The notes under the pieces were generated by a model. That model saw only the letters and a list, made by a program, of their open reading frames with translations. It ran no database searches and was not told the origin of the DNA. A program made the position numbers and the translations under genes. Of a DNA stretch of 64,000 nucleotides, positions 11,880 to 23,089 are shown piece after piece. Source of the DNA: Brachycybe producta (taxonomy: Eukaryota; Arthropoda; Diplopoda; Playtdesmida; Andrognathidae); assembly GCA_036925085.1 (NCBI GenBank), contig JAUPFP010000002.1, positions 11,058,607-11,122,606 on the forward strand. The letters run 5' to 3'. Position 1 is the first letter of the stretch, and each line of letters opens with the position of its first letter.

Positions 11880-12479
11880 GTATATATCTATACAGAGGAG
11901 GAAAAAAAACCATTATTCTAAAGATGCAAATGCTGTATTGTAAGGGCCTACAGGGTACTGATGACATATATATAAAAATTTGTTTGCTCTCACTTTGTGT
12001 GTATGTTAGTTTGACAAGTAAAGAACTTAAATTTTTAAATTAAATAGTGTGCCAAGTACTATTGTGATTTCAACTTTTAGAAGAAGAAGAAGAAGAAGAA
12101 GAAGAAAAAAATTGTCTTGTTTGTTGTTTGGTTGTGAAAATTTTTTCGTCAAGTCAGAAACAATCTAAAAAGTCTCTCTGAGATTCAATTATACTGTTCA
12201 GTATTAAAGATATACATACAACTTACGGTGTTTCTTACAATGAGTTTACATAATACGATATCTGAATTCTAACCCAAAAAATAATAATAATCTCTCTGTA
12301 GTGGTATTAATAATATATAAAAAAACTTACATTTATAATAAATCTTTTTAGATGATTTAGCTAGATTTTATCAATAATGTTTTTCAAGAAAAAATTTCCA
12401 TACAAAAAAAATCGACGGAAATATTCTGTTGTAATCAGAAACTTAGTGCTGAAAACTTTTAAGAATTTTTGTATCTGCG
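11880..12479. other. AT-rich stretch, (GAA)n tract
   Basis: A short (AGA)n tract lies near 12080-12105. No gene or dispersed repeat was recognised. Confidence 0.4.
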
Positions 12480-13040
12480 TTTCAGAAGAGCAAAAACTCT
12501 AGAGAAATTAAAAGTGTTAGAAACTAGAATGGATAGCAGAATCATTTAATAACTATTTTCTTGTTGATATTTTTCAAATTAAACTTTTTATAAAGATTAA
12601 TTTAAGAAAAAAGTCTACTTAAAGTTGAGTTCATTTTCCAAGCTTATTTTAAAAGATGTCATGAAAATGCTCTTAAATGTTTAAGATACTCTTCTAGTTT
12701 CTAAAACACTTTCAATTTCTTCTTAAGATGGTAATTTTCGAACTCTGGTTATTTTATAGTTTATGAAGAGCAAAGCTAAAAAGAAACTAAAACCGGTAGT
12801 TGAATCACGCAATAGTATTTTCATGCCAATATCTTTCAAAATAAACATTTTACAGATATAAATTTTAAAAAAAATGTCGTCTGATTAAAATTGGATAATT
12901 TTCAAATGAACATAAAAAGCTTATTTTAAAATATATCATCAAAAAAATTACCCTTAAGTGAATGTGCTGCTACTCTTCTAGTTTCTAAAGCACTTGTAAG
13001 TTTCTCTTGATCTTGCTCCTGAAAGACAGAATAACCAGGA
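12480..13040 (+). mobile_element. Two FB-A copies head to tail
   Basis: Copy one (12480-12722) has GTTAGAAACTAGAATGG at the left and CTCTTCTAGTTTCTAAAACA at the right. Copy two (12727-13040) has AAACTAAAACCGGTAGTTG at the left and CTCTTCTAGTTTCTAAAGC at the right. They are joined at a single TTAA (12723-12726). The second ends in GAAAGACAGAATAACCAG and is followed immediately by FB-C. Confidence 0.65.
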
Positions 13041-13220
13041 GCTCCATTACAGAAAAAGTCATAAAATTGTAACGATCATACTTTATGATGTCAATGCTTG
13101 TGAGCTATTATTTTATGACTGTGATATTATTTTGCACAACAGTCAATTTCAGTAATATGACAATATGACAACTTTTGTGACTGTTGCAAAATTATGAGCA
13201 AGATATAATAATTTGTCATT
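13041..13220. mobile_element. FB-C element, degenerate copy
   Basis: GCTCCATTACAGAAAAAGTC, GAGCTATTATTTTATGACTG and TTTGTGACTGTTGCAAAATT match FB-C words in a rearranged, shortened order. It abuts the right end of the preceding FB-A copy, as if inserted into it. Confidence 0.5.
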
Positions 13221-13790
13221 TAAACTTAAAAACAATCTTAAAAATTGAACTTTAAATAATTTCGCTCTTTAAATATTGGAGAAAAAAACTATCGTTTTCA
13301 ATATTGGTAACAAGATAAAATTTATTGATTCTTTTTCTGTTTCTGTATTGATCACAAAAGGGTCATTTTTCTGACCTGTCTTAAAATATAGCCTCTTTCA
13401 TTCCCATTCTATTCTCTTACATCATTTCTTCTTCTTTTTCCCCTTTAAAAGATAAATTTTATATACATGTATATGTGCGTGTGTTACTAAAACAAAAACC
13501 TTTGTTAATAATTCATATTTTATCTATGCACTGCTTGACCATTTCCATTTACATGTTAAAGGCCTTATATATAGGCCTTATATGTATGAAACTATGAAAT
13601 AAAACCATATATAGATCTATATATATATAATGAGAACCATATAGGTAAAGTCTCTATATATGGCTTGTATTGATATAGAGACTAGAAAAGCAAAAAAAAA
13701 AGAAGGTATAAACGTTTTTTTTTGTGTATGTTTTGTTTTCTGAGGGGGTAAAATGGTAACAAAAATATGATCTGTATTATAGTTTGTCTA

Positions 13791-13797
<7 letters not shown>
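13221..13797. other. AT-rich stretch with a small hairpin
   Basis: Hairpin near 13656-13682 pairs AGTCTCTATAT with ATAGAGACT. GGCCTTATATATAGGCC lies near 13560. Nothing else is recognised. Confidence 0.4.
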
Positions 13798-13798
<1 letters not shown>

Positions 13799-13865
<67 letters not shown>

Positions 13866-14038
13866 TTCTCTATAAGTAAGTTTGTTATGAGGACATGATT
13901 CAGCACTCAGCCGGTTTCGTTTGATGCAAGTCCCCATTGACTTTGATATGTAACATCCACCAAACTACAATTTATATAAGGGGATATAGGGCCCCTTCCT
14001 TGTACAATGTATTCTGCATGTATATGTATGTATGTATG

Positions 14039-14111
<73 letters not shown>
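13799..14111. repeat. Two (TA)n arrays flanking 180 bases
   Basis: Pure TA at 13799-13863 and 14043-14111. The second is preceded by (TATG)n. The tracts create Tyr-Ile repeat frames on both strands that are not genes. Confidence 0.95.
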
Positions 14112-14115
<4 letters not shown>

Positions 14116-14231
14116 GTCCTGAGATCTTTTTCTTCATGTAGGGGCCAAGTTTTATAGTTATTTATTATATTCAGTTTTTGTCGATTCGTTTAGAGCTTGT
14201 TAAACTAAATTTTTTAGTAAACTAAAATGAT

Positions 14232-14404
14232 TAATGTAGGAATCACACACGCTGAAAAAAAAATTCTTACACTGAATTTCACTTTGTAAGGCTTTTACCA
14301 TAAGCGCCATAATATTATATCCTTTAAGTTCAAAGGAACACAAAATTATGTGTTTTTATTTCTATTTTCTGGTGGTTTTTCAGCGTGTGTGATTCTTCCC
14401 TAAT
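14232..14404. mobile_element. FB-G related foldback, about 170 bp
   Basis: Left GGAATCACACACGCTGAAAAA (20 of these bases pair with the right end), right TTTTTCAGCGTGTGTGATTC. The termini extend to TAATGTAGG and CCCTAATTA. The short non-coding interior is AT-rich. Confidence 0.75.
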
Positions 14405-14950
14405 TAGTCGAATTAGTCAACGAAAATAACTTCTCATTAACTAATCATAGAAGATTTCTTTTAATTCTAACATATAATGCATTTTTTTCAAACTAAAAAG
14501 TAGTTTTTAGTTTATTAAGACTAATTTTATATTTTAGTAAATTTAAATAATTAATCGATTAAAAGTAGACTTTAGAAAACTACAACAAACAACTAAAGAA
14601 TATATTTTCTGCACTTGCCCACACAGTAATTTTGAAAAAAAAAATTATTTTCCTTCTTCAAGCTTCAGCGATGATCGAATGACTAATTAGTAGAATTAGT
14701 TAAAGCAAATAACTAATTATAGAACATGCCTCATATTACTAAGATGTGTAGCATAACTAAAACTAAAAATTTTGTTTTTAGTTTAGTTAACTAATTTTAT
14801 ATTTTAGTCTATGTAATTTTTAGTCGACTAAAAAGTTACTTGACTAAAAATTCTTAGTTGACTAATAGTTTACTAAAAATGTAGACAACTATTAATTAGT
14901 TAACTAAGTAAGTTGTAAACTAATTGTTAACTAATTGTTGTACATTATAT
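14405..14950. repeat. Region built from TTAGTTAACTAA-type words, two related units
   Basis: Short words such as ACTAATTAGT, TTAGTTAACTAAT and TTAGTCGACTAAAAA recur about ten times. The order in 14400-14575 (AATTAGTCAACGAAAATAAC, then TTTTAGTTTATTAAGACTAA) is repeated in 14685-14860. The words are themselves palindromic. Likely a degraded inverted-repeat element, class uncertain. Confidence 0.5.
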
Positions 14951-15790
14951 GTCATAGAAAATGCGAGTTTTAACTAAGGATTACTATAAGCTGTTAAACT
15001 TTTACATTTTAGATCTAACGTGAAGAATTTAAAAGAATTTTAAAAACTAGAAAAGGAACTGAATATGCTTATTTTTTGTGTTTCTTATCTTTCAAATTCT
15101 CAATTTCTATGAAATAAATCTTTTCAGTTGAAAAAAATGTCTACTTGAATAAATAATTGGTCCCAAATGCATCATGAATTTATCATCCCGGGCATATCCC
15201 CTTTAATAATTGTTATAGATATAATATCGAATATAGGCTTAATAGAATAATTATGATAATAATAATAATAATCATAAAGACAAAAGAAAAGAAAAAAAAA
15301 ACCCTCTGCAACACAACAACAATTTTAATCACAAATTTTTAAGCCAATTTAAATGACTCCGCCGGATAAATGCTAGGTTACATAAGATTTAATACTTAAT
15401 TGTGTTTCTTATAACTTCCTTTTTAGCTCATCGTATTTATAAGCTTTCCATCGTATTATTTGGTGGATTATTTTTGGGGTTGTTATCAACTAGATTTTAC
15501 AGTTTTATGTGTCTGTGTTAGCCACATAAATTTCTGGGGGCGGGCGGAGTAGTTGACGCTTTGTTTTCCGGGTTTTGATTTAGAACAATTATGCCCCTAT
15601 ACTTTACTACCTGATGAGGTTCATATTTGGTCTACGGTGAGTCAACTGAGCCAAATTGGCACCACTGTTTTCCATTAAGGATCAAAAGACCCTTATCTAA
15701 AAAAAAATCGGGGTTAAACATCTAGCTCGAAACAAGCTGCTCAAGCTGCAGCAATTTTCCGTAGCCGCATTTTTTTTTTGGGACAGCGAC
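14951..15790. other. AT-rich stretch, weak FB-A scrap
   Basis: AAAACTAGAAAAGGAACTGAA near 15042 may be an FB-A scrap. Nothing else is recognised. Confidence 0.35.
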
Positions 15791-15794
15791 TAAA

Positions 15795-15985
15795 TAAATG
15801 CCAAATTGAACAAAATGACAAATCGAATAACCACCACCAAATTTGTTGGATTTTATTCAGTGGAACAATCGCCAAGATAAACACATTCATTTTGGTGGTT
15901 GTTCAATTTGGCACTTGTTCTATTTGGCGCTTATTCAGCACCGTAATTTCTGGAGTGTTATATTTGATACCACATTGTATTATTT
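15795..15985. repeat. Inverted-repeat patch with repeated GCCAAATTGAACAA
   Basis: GCCAAATTGAACAA occurs at about 15799. Its inverse TTGTTCAATTTGGC lies near 15898, and relatives GTTCTATTTGGCGC and TATTTGGCTC follow. CACCACCAAATTTG pairs with CATTTTGGTGG. Overlapping 69- and 74-codon frames here have no recognisable domain. Confidence 0.45.
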
Positions 15986-16003
15986 GGCTCTTCATTTTCT
16001 GAC

Positions 16004-16135
16004 AATGCAATTAGTTCAGCTGCACCAGAGAACACATTGCAATTGTTATTAGGTTTTTAACAATGCATTTCACATGCTGCAATTTGGACTTTAGTCCCCT
16101 CTGCCACCCTTTCTTTCTTGACTGCTTGCAGCGAG
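16004..16135 (-). repeat. Dispersed repeat with CAATTGCAGCATGTG, copy 2
   Basis: Inverted copy of 1885-2005. CAGCTGCACCAGAGAACACA, ATTGCAATTGTTATTAGG, ATGCATTTCACATGCTGC and GACTTTAGTCCCCTCTGCCA follow one another in the expected order. Confidence 0.6.
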
Positions 16136-16878
16136 TATTTTTTTAAAATTCAAATTCAAAACCATTTTTAGTCATTATCATCACCAAATGCATGTCATTT
16201 ATAGGCAATGTAGTATCATAAGTTATGATAAACTTATGATAGTAGACCTTATATTCCCCCTCTATCTCTCCTAAATTTAGTTTATGGAGATTCATGAGTA
16301 AAAATGAGACACCCCCCCCCCCCCTCCCCTTATACAAAAATATTAACGTGAATGTTTGTGAATTGCTTATATGTAGATCTATTCCAGCTGTTGTTAAGAC
16401 ATGGTGGTGGCCTAAAATGTATGTTACTTAGGTATCTTTTTTCTGCCTGCCTCCCATATATACTACAAGCACTACAAGCTGGTTTCATGGCGATATTTTC
16501 CACATGTTAAAAATCGATCGTGTAAACAACCATGCAATGCATTGCACGGTGCCGACGAGTTCCATGTTTTCTAACCAGACATCCATTTTTTTTTTAAGTT
16601 TTTGCATTCATATTTTTTCAATAAGGGGGAGGAGGAGTGTAGGAGAAGTACTCTCTAATGTCCATACAATTGCATTAAATTCATATTTTACTTTTTTACC
16701 TACAGGTATATAATGTATGTGTACTATATAGTACATATTTAGCTCTTATTATTTTGTGTTTTCGGTAAAAAAAACCTCCAATAGTAGCATATGACGGAAG
16801 TCTACAGGGTGGCAACATGACATTGTAACCTTTCTGTATATGATCAAGTTTCGTAACCTATTGGACATATTTTAATGA
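16136..16878. other. AT-rich stretch, poly-C run
   Basis: A C run of about 12 lies at 16313-16325. A palindromic patch TGTACTATATAGTACA lies near 16717. No gene was recognised. Confidence 0.4.
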
Positions 16879-17384
16879 CAGTAGAAACCGTTTAACACGA
16901 AATAGAAGAGCCCGGAATATTTTTCTTTTCGTGTTAAGGTGGTTTTAAAGTGTAAACGAATTCCAAACACAGAATATTATTGTCTTACAGGTGTAAAAAA
17001 TGTAAATAAACTAGAAAGTGTTTTTTTTTAGAAACTAGAAGGTTTTGCTATCTTTTCAAAATAAGCTTTTAATGTGAGTTCGAAAATGACTCAATATTAA
17101 GCAGACAATATTTTTTGTTTAAATGTTTGTTCATATATAAATGTTTATTATTAAAAATGTCAACACGAAAATACTCTTTTAAGTTGATTGAGCAACTCAT
17201 CTAGTTTCTAAAACACTTTCTAGTTTCGCGTAATTTTGCTTCTGAAAGACAGAATAATGAAGAGTTCAACCATCAGCATTTTTATAAACCCGTCTTAAAT
17301 AAAATTTCGTGTTAAAAAAGAATTTTTATGCGATTCTAAAGGACCAAACCGAAAATATATTTCGTGTTAAACGGTTTTTCATGG
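16879..17384. mobile_element. Foldback element (pogo-like ends) interrupted by FB-A
   Basis: Left CAGTAGAAACCGTTTAACAC followed by GAAATA; right TATTTCGTGTTAAACGGTTT. The ends pair over about 20 bases. CAGTAGAAACC resembles pogo/Tigger-type termini (Tc1/mariner superfamily), which is inference. The interior repeats TCGTGTTAA, and one such TTAA is the insertion site of FB-A at 16938-17294. Confidence 0.65.
16938..17294 (+). mobile_element. FB-A foldback MITE flanked by TTAA on both sides
   Basis: TTAA at 16934-16937 and 17295-17298 bracket the copy. The left end is GGTGGTTTTAAAGTGTAAAC. The arms carry TTAGAAACTAGAAGG and CATCTAGTTTCTAAAACAC, and the right end is diverged (AAACCCGTC). The intact flanks make this the best case for TTAA as FB-A target. 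A TTAA duplication is typical of piggyBac-type elements, but no piggyBac coding sequence is present. Confidence 0.75.
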
Positions 17385-18557
17385 TACAGATTATTTCAAT
17401 TATTTTTTTTCTTCCAATTCCTATCTGTTTTGTCAACTGGTTTAATTTCTTTTTATGTTCAGACTTAACTTTTTATTTAAACCATATTTGATGAAAACAT
17501 TTTAATAAAATTATAAAAGTTAAATGATAGCTTCAAGGTATCTGATAGTTGACATTTTGTATTGAGCTTTTTTTTTACTTCTCATCAGTAATATTGCTTT
17601 TATGGTTCAAAATATCAATTACGAGTTCATAATTAATACAGTTTGCACTATGAACGGGTATATGTGTTTATTAATTATTAATTTTTAATTATTAAAATGT
17701 CATTTCGGTGTTTTTTTTTTTACTTCTTCATACAAATATGTCTACTAAATTCAAATAAAAGAAGCAGACTTTTGTTAAAGTTGTTTAATCCTCTTTTACA
17801 TGATATCAAATTACTGCGCTTCATTTAAACAAGGATAAAATATCACTCTCTATTTTTTTTAATATTCATTTATATTATGCATATCTTATCCATAATCTAC
17901 CTGAAAATTAATTAAATTTATCAACACCCTCTCAAAGATGCCTGTTGGGGGTATTTGCTGTGAAAATTTTTTACAGTACAATTGAAAAATGAGTTGTTTG
18001 CTACTCAGTATCTTGTTGTTTGTTTTATAATCTACAATTTTTGTTGTTGTTTTTGTTGAAAATATGGCTATATCTTATTTTATTTGTTAGAGGATTTTCT
18101 TCTGAGTGTCCAATTGTTGTAGAAAAAGAGAGAGAGATTGAAAGAGAGGTCATAAGAGAAAAATGTCGGACATTGGATGGTTTGGATGGTGGTTGGTTGG
18201 TTGGTTATTGGGATTGTATTTGTTCGTTTCTTATTTTGCTAACATGTCAAGTTTGCTAAGACCCTTCAGTGTTTTTCATTGGTTTCCAATTAGTGGCAAT
18301 CCTTAGACACTATATGCTCAATAATCTTACAAAATTGTGTGTACGAAGAGGGGGGGTACATACAATACATGTCTATTGTTCTATATAATGTATATGGTAT
18401 TTAGTATAGAAGCATGTTTTCTGTATAGGAGGTCTATCTGTTGAGCTATTGTTGAATTACACATACCTACATTTTGTGGTTATGGAGGTTTTTTTATGTC
18501 CATATAAACTTCACAGATTTCTGCTTTTTTTTTCTGCTATATATTGAAAAAATAAAA
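17385..18557. other. AT-rich stretch, nothing recognised
   Basis: Minor GA and GGTT repeats occur near 18127-18210. No gene or dispersed family was recognised. Confidence 0.4.
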
Positions 18558-18565
18558 TTTAGCCT

Positions 18566-19327
18566 CAGTGTCGTAGCTCCGAGAGCAAAAATGGGGAGTG
18601 CATCTCCCCTAAAAAATGTTTTATGTGGTAAATTCATTAAGAAATAAATAAATGTGTTTTTGCAGTCATGAAGTTGGTTAGAGGCTACAATTCAGTGGTC
18701 TGACTAATTTCTAGCAAAGCCTTGTCCAGACTGGAAAGGCAAATTTGCCAGGAGCGCAGGAAGGAGTGACATAAGCTAAATTTGAAAATTATATAGGGAA
18801 GTAAATAGCCTGAACTACATATAGGGTTGTCACCTATACATTCATTAATTTAATAATGTATTTTGTCTTTGCTAGGGGGGGTTCCAACTAAATATTAATT
18901 GGGTAGTACAGATTATTTTTGAAGCTTTGAAATACAGAAAAGCTTTCTAAATGCCAAGTATGCGCGAGCACAATGGGCGAAAAAAATTTTAAACAAATAT
19001 TCTGGACGCGCAAAGAGAGCTATGAAAATTACACCATTTTGTAAATATTAAGTAGAACAGTGGCTAACAAATCTGAAAATTAAATATTAAAATTTGGCCC
19101 CTGTTCTAAATTGGCCCCTTGCTAGTACCTGTGGGCGCCCGTGAAAGTTGCCTTACTAATTAAATATTTACTGAATTATATATTTTAATATTATAATTAT
19201 ATAATCAGGAAACTTAGAAATAAAATATTAAAAATTAAAATTTAACCTTAAGGCGCCTTCTTTTTTTTTTTTGAAGACTGACGCCGGAAGCAAACTGCTT
19301 TCAATGCTCCCCTTAGCTACGCCACTA
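18566..19327. mobile_element. Decayed non-autonomous hAT-like element, about 760 bp
   Basis: Left end CAGTGTCGTAGCTCC; right end CTTAGCTACGCCACTA, which inverts to TAGTGGCGTAGCTAAG. hAT elements typically begin CAGNG and make 8-bp duplications. The flanks TTTAGCCT (18558-18565) and CTTAACCT (19328-19335) match at 6 of 8 bases. The interior has no transposase frame. The base composition is slightly richer in G and C than its surroundings. Confidence 0.65.
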
Positions 19328-19335
19328 CTTAACCT

Positions 19336-19791
19336 ACGCGAGATACATTTTAATCTGAACTTTAGAGAATATTTCATTCAAAATAATGCAAAAAAAAAAT
19401 GAAATCAATAGAAATGTAGCATTTTGGTTTAGTGTCCAGGGCTAAAAAAAAAGACACAAAATTGAAGAATAAGTCATTTAATGTAGAGCATATGAATAGT
19501 TTGTATTTTTGTGTATGTTACTTTTCATCTCTTTATTCAGTCTTTCCGCTTTGGTTGTTTTATATGATAGGGTAAATAACAAGAAGAAGAAGAAAAAAAG
19601 AAGCAAGTATTGGTTATATGTATGTGTGATTACTGTATATATAATATGTGTACAATGTACATGGCCCTCTTGTCAAATTTTGTTGGCCCTCTCCCTCTCT
19701 CTCTCCCTTTCTAAAAGAAACTTCACCGACATCATACATGATTGATCAGTGATGTGGAATCACCATGTATTTTTCTCTATCTTTCACCACA

Positions 19792-19840
<49 letters not shown>

Positions 19841-20210
19841 AACTCTACTTTATTCCTTCAATTCATATAAACCTTGGAAGAAAAATCATAACTATATTCT
19901 TCAAATTTTATTATACATACATAAATGAGAATGACATGAGGTTCTTTTTTTTTCTAGCATTAGATACAGTACATCTAGTATAGTAATAATAATCATTATT
20001 ATAGGATTTTTTTTGTAAAGGCTTATTTGCTACCACCCTCCTTCATAATTCTTATACTGAATATATACTAAAAAAATGCTGATTTGTTGAGTAGATTCAT
20101 AATTATGAATATTACTTGTTCGCTATTAGGTCATTTGGTCCCTCTCTTCATCACAACCCTACTAATTTGCCCCCTCCCCCCTTCCACTTTACATATGTAC
20201 TAGTAGGGTA
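19336..20210. other. AT-rich stretch with (CT)n array
   Basis: Pure (CT)n at 19796-19837 and a shorter one near 19690-19708. Frames across them are Leu/Ser repeats. Nothing else is recognised. Confidence 0.6.
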
Positions 20211-20238
20211 ACCCGTCATAAATGACGGGAGCCAAATT

Positions 20239-20388
20239 CACAGGCAATTGTGCCCAGCATTAGAATTTCTTTTCCTCCGCCCTTTTATGACGTCAGACCA
20301 AGTAACAAACCCAATTAGAAATTAATGACGATCATAAAAGGGCGGGGCGGAGCAAAATAAATTCTAATGCTGGGCACAATTGCCTGTG
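20239..20388. mobile_element. 150-bp foldback element, almost entirely inverted repeat
   Basis: CACAGGCAATTGTGCCCAGC at the left pairs with GCTGGGCACAATTGCCTGTG at the right. Pairing continues through ATTAGAATTT, CTCCGCCC and TTTTATGA, leaving a centre of about 45 bases containing TGACGTCAG. About 50 bp of each arm pairs with few mismatches, suggesting a recent copy. The adjoining CCCGTCATAAATGACGGG (20213-20230) is a separate small hairpin. Confidence 0.8.
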
Positions 20389-20819
20389 ATAAATTCTAGT
20401 TTAATTTTTCTACTATTATCCCCTCCCCTTTTTATATTTGAAAGAGAAAATGAGTTTTTCATTTTCTCTGGTGTGCGCATGCACGTCGTTTGTTCCTTTT
20501 TTTACTCCTTTCATTTCAATTTCAATCACCCCCTCCCACTTTTTCTCCCCTCCAGGTTTTTCTCTCTCTCTCCCCCCCCCTTCTACACTTTCCAACCTTT
20601 TCCCCTCTCCAATTTAATATCATGGGGTTCTTGGATGGGGAGTGTGCAACACATAGTTGACCTTGAGAAAAAAAAAGCCGTTCATTTATTCATTTCAATT
20701 TATATAAATTTCGACGTGCTTCAAGGTTTGTACAGCGTTAAACACACACACACATAAACAGACCTGGCTTAATATATATATAAATATAATATAATATTAT
20801 ATTATAGGATGATTAAAGT

Positions 20820-20880
20820 TTTTTAGCTTGAGGGCCACATTTAAATAAAGCGGGTCGTGAGCCAGTGAATGTGAGAATAG
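20820..20880 (+). repeat. Possible hAT-like terminal fragment
   Basis: AAAGTTTTTTAGCTTGAGGG followed by CCACATTTAAATAAAGCGGG resembles the terminal regions of many hAT elements (AAACTTTTT ... GGGCCAC). No partner end was found, so this is weak. Confidence 0.3.
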
Positions 20881-20884
20881 AATA

Positions 20885-21178
20885 AAATGAAGAAATTGAA
20901 AGTATTTTAGAAACTAGAATGGTAGATGAATTACTCAATGCTATTTTTATAATGACGTTTTTAAAATAAACTTTTCATGAAAAAAAATTAGAAAAATATT
21001 AACTTTTCAAGCTTACGTTATGTAAAAATTTTCTTAAAAAATATCACTTAATTTATCATTAAGTTATAGTAGAGATGTCCTTCTAGTTTCTAAAACGTTT
21101 TCAAGTTCCTATTAGATTTGCTTCTTTAAGAAAAAAATAACCATAGTTTCGAGGAGCGTTTACTCTTTTAAAACAGCT
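20885..21178 (+). mobile_element. FB-A foldback MITE, diverged copy
   Basis: Left arm GAAAGTATTTTAGAAACTAG; right arm CCTTCTAGTTTCTAAAACG; right end GAGGAGCGTTTACTCTTTTA. The left outer end is missing. Confidence 0.65.
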
Positions 21179-21515
21179 CAAATTTTATTTAGAAAAATAA
21201 ATTAATGAATATTTTAAAATAAAAAGTACGGAGTCTTGTAAAGGACATTTTTTTTTTGAAAAATTAATCTACTGCAGCAGCAGCAATTAAACATATGTTT
21301 GTAACTTTTTAATGTAACTTTTTTAATCTGTGGCTAAAACTGTAGAAATTTTTACACAGAAAATAGCATATGACCCATGTTTTAAAAGATACAATTTGAT
21401 ACTTTATACAGCATTTTTTTACTTTTAAAAAAAATTGTAAATTTTTACTGATATATTATAAAATGTTTGTATTCTGCTTTTCGATGCTATTGGTGGGCTT
21501 TCTTTTTTTTTAGAC

Positions 21516-21727
21516 TTAGGTCAACTTCACACACGCCGAAAACGCCAACTGAAAAGATGACTGAAGTCTGAAAATAGAATTAGGCTACTTTAAATAATTC
21601 TGCTCTATTTATTTTGCATTTTTCTTTCTTTCTGCCAAATACATAGAATGGATTTATTTAAATTAGAAAATTTTTTTCAGTCACCTTTTGCACTTGATGT
21701 TTTCTGCATGTGTGATCGTGGCCTTAC
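21516..21727. mobile_element. FB-G foldback element, fuller copy
   Basis: Left TTAGGTCAACTTCACACACG followed by CCGAAAACG; right TTTTCTGCATGTGTGATCG followed by TGGCCTTA. The termini pair at most positions over about 29 bases. The interior shares AGAATGGATTTATTTAAATT with the partial copies at 9460 and 47930. Confidence 0.65.
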
Positions 21728-21810
21728 TGTATATGTATATCATGAATTCGTGCTAACTCATAGAAAATCGCATTTTTTGGTGGTTGTCATAGTAACTATT
21801 TTTTTCCACA

Positions 21811-21814
<4 letters not shown>

Positions 21815-21849
<35 letters not shown>

Positions 21850-21938
21850 ATCTTTAAAATGCAGTGTTTCGTATTTTTTCTATCTCAATTTTCAACCAAA
21901 AAGTCTTGGCGGCGGCGGCGCTTCATTCTAGTTTAGAA

Positions 21939-21982
<44 letters not shown>

Positions 21983-22280
21983 ATGTGGCATCGACACAAA
22001 TCAATAAATAGGGCCGCATATTAACGAAGCAACCATTTGATTTACAAGTTCAGTTGGACGGTTTGTTTGGTGCTCAGCTCAGCAATCATCATCCAGCTTT
22101 TTCCAGCTCTCTAGCCGCTTTAGCTTAGCCTGCATCTTTCTTCTCTCCTTATATTGCATGTTATATTCTCAGTGTTCATTCATTTCATTCGTTTCGGTTG
22201 CATTTTCTACTCTTGACTTCTTCTTCCGTTAAGATGACGATGATGATGATGATAATGATGATGATGATGATGATGATGAC
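21815..22280. repeat. Microsatellite cluster: (CT)n, (GGC)n, (TA)n, (GAT)n
   Basis: (CT)n 21815-21846, (GGC)4 at 21908-21920, a small hairpin CATTCTAGTTTAGAATG, (TA)n 21942-21981 and (GAT)n 22238-22280 lie within 470 bases. Unique sequence with no recognised gene lies between. Confidence 0.9.
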
Positions 22281-23085
22281 TATGATGATGTTGTTTCAAA
22301 AGATACAATCTCAATCTTTTGCTTCAAAGTCCAACTGTTGCAAACTTGAATGAGACATCCGAGTTTTTTTTTTTCAGACTTTCAATGCAGAAAAAAAAAA
22401 TTCTATATCTATATAAGAAAAAAAAAAACTTGTTTGACACACATAACAGAAAAAACATGTATTGATATAATACATTTTTAGGAAAGAACGAAAATTTCAA
22501 GTGTCAATGCGGGTTGTAATTGTATCATCTTTTTTCATGTTGGATGCTGTCATCCAAAACTATATGTAGTTTTTTTAAAAAAGAAAAAAATAGTTAATTT
22601 TGAGTCATTTTTTGATGATAATTTGTTATAAATTGGGGTTTGTGTTCATTTAATTAAGACTACAATGATGAAAAATGTGGACTCTCTTAAATATATTTTT
22701 CAACAATAGACATCATCTTTGATGAGCCTTTCTAATAATTTGTACTATATTTTCTTCTTACTCTTCTACTCCGACTTTTCTACTTTTTAATTCTTCTGTT
22801 TCTTCACTTTCTTATTTTATATGTAAGTATACAAATTCAGAAACTTATATTCTTTATTTTTCTTTTCTAAAATCTTACAAAATGAAATGTTTTCTCTTTC
22901 TCTCACTATTTTTCTTTAACGTTGTGTAAGTGCTCTAAATTGCTTAATTTTTTTTTCAAATGACTTCATTTAATGTTATTTAATGTCTGTGTTTGTGTTT
23001 CTTTTAAATGTTAATTATAAGGCCGAAAACCAACATTCAGAAATTAACTTGTAGACGACATTCAAAAGTATTTTTTTTAGATTAA
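22281..23085. other. AT-rich stretch, nothing recognised
   Basis: Pyrimidine-rich and A-rich runs only. Confidence 0.4.
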
Positions 23086-23089
23086 ATTT

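Noticed and set aside
13682..14137. Tyr-Ile repeat frames on both strands (also near 42.9, 44.0 and 47.0 kb)
   Set aside because: They are forced by (TA)n microsatellites and appear on both strands.
20380..20757. 125-codon plus-strand frame
   Set aside because: It starts inside the right end of a foldback element and crosses CT and C runs; no domain is visible.
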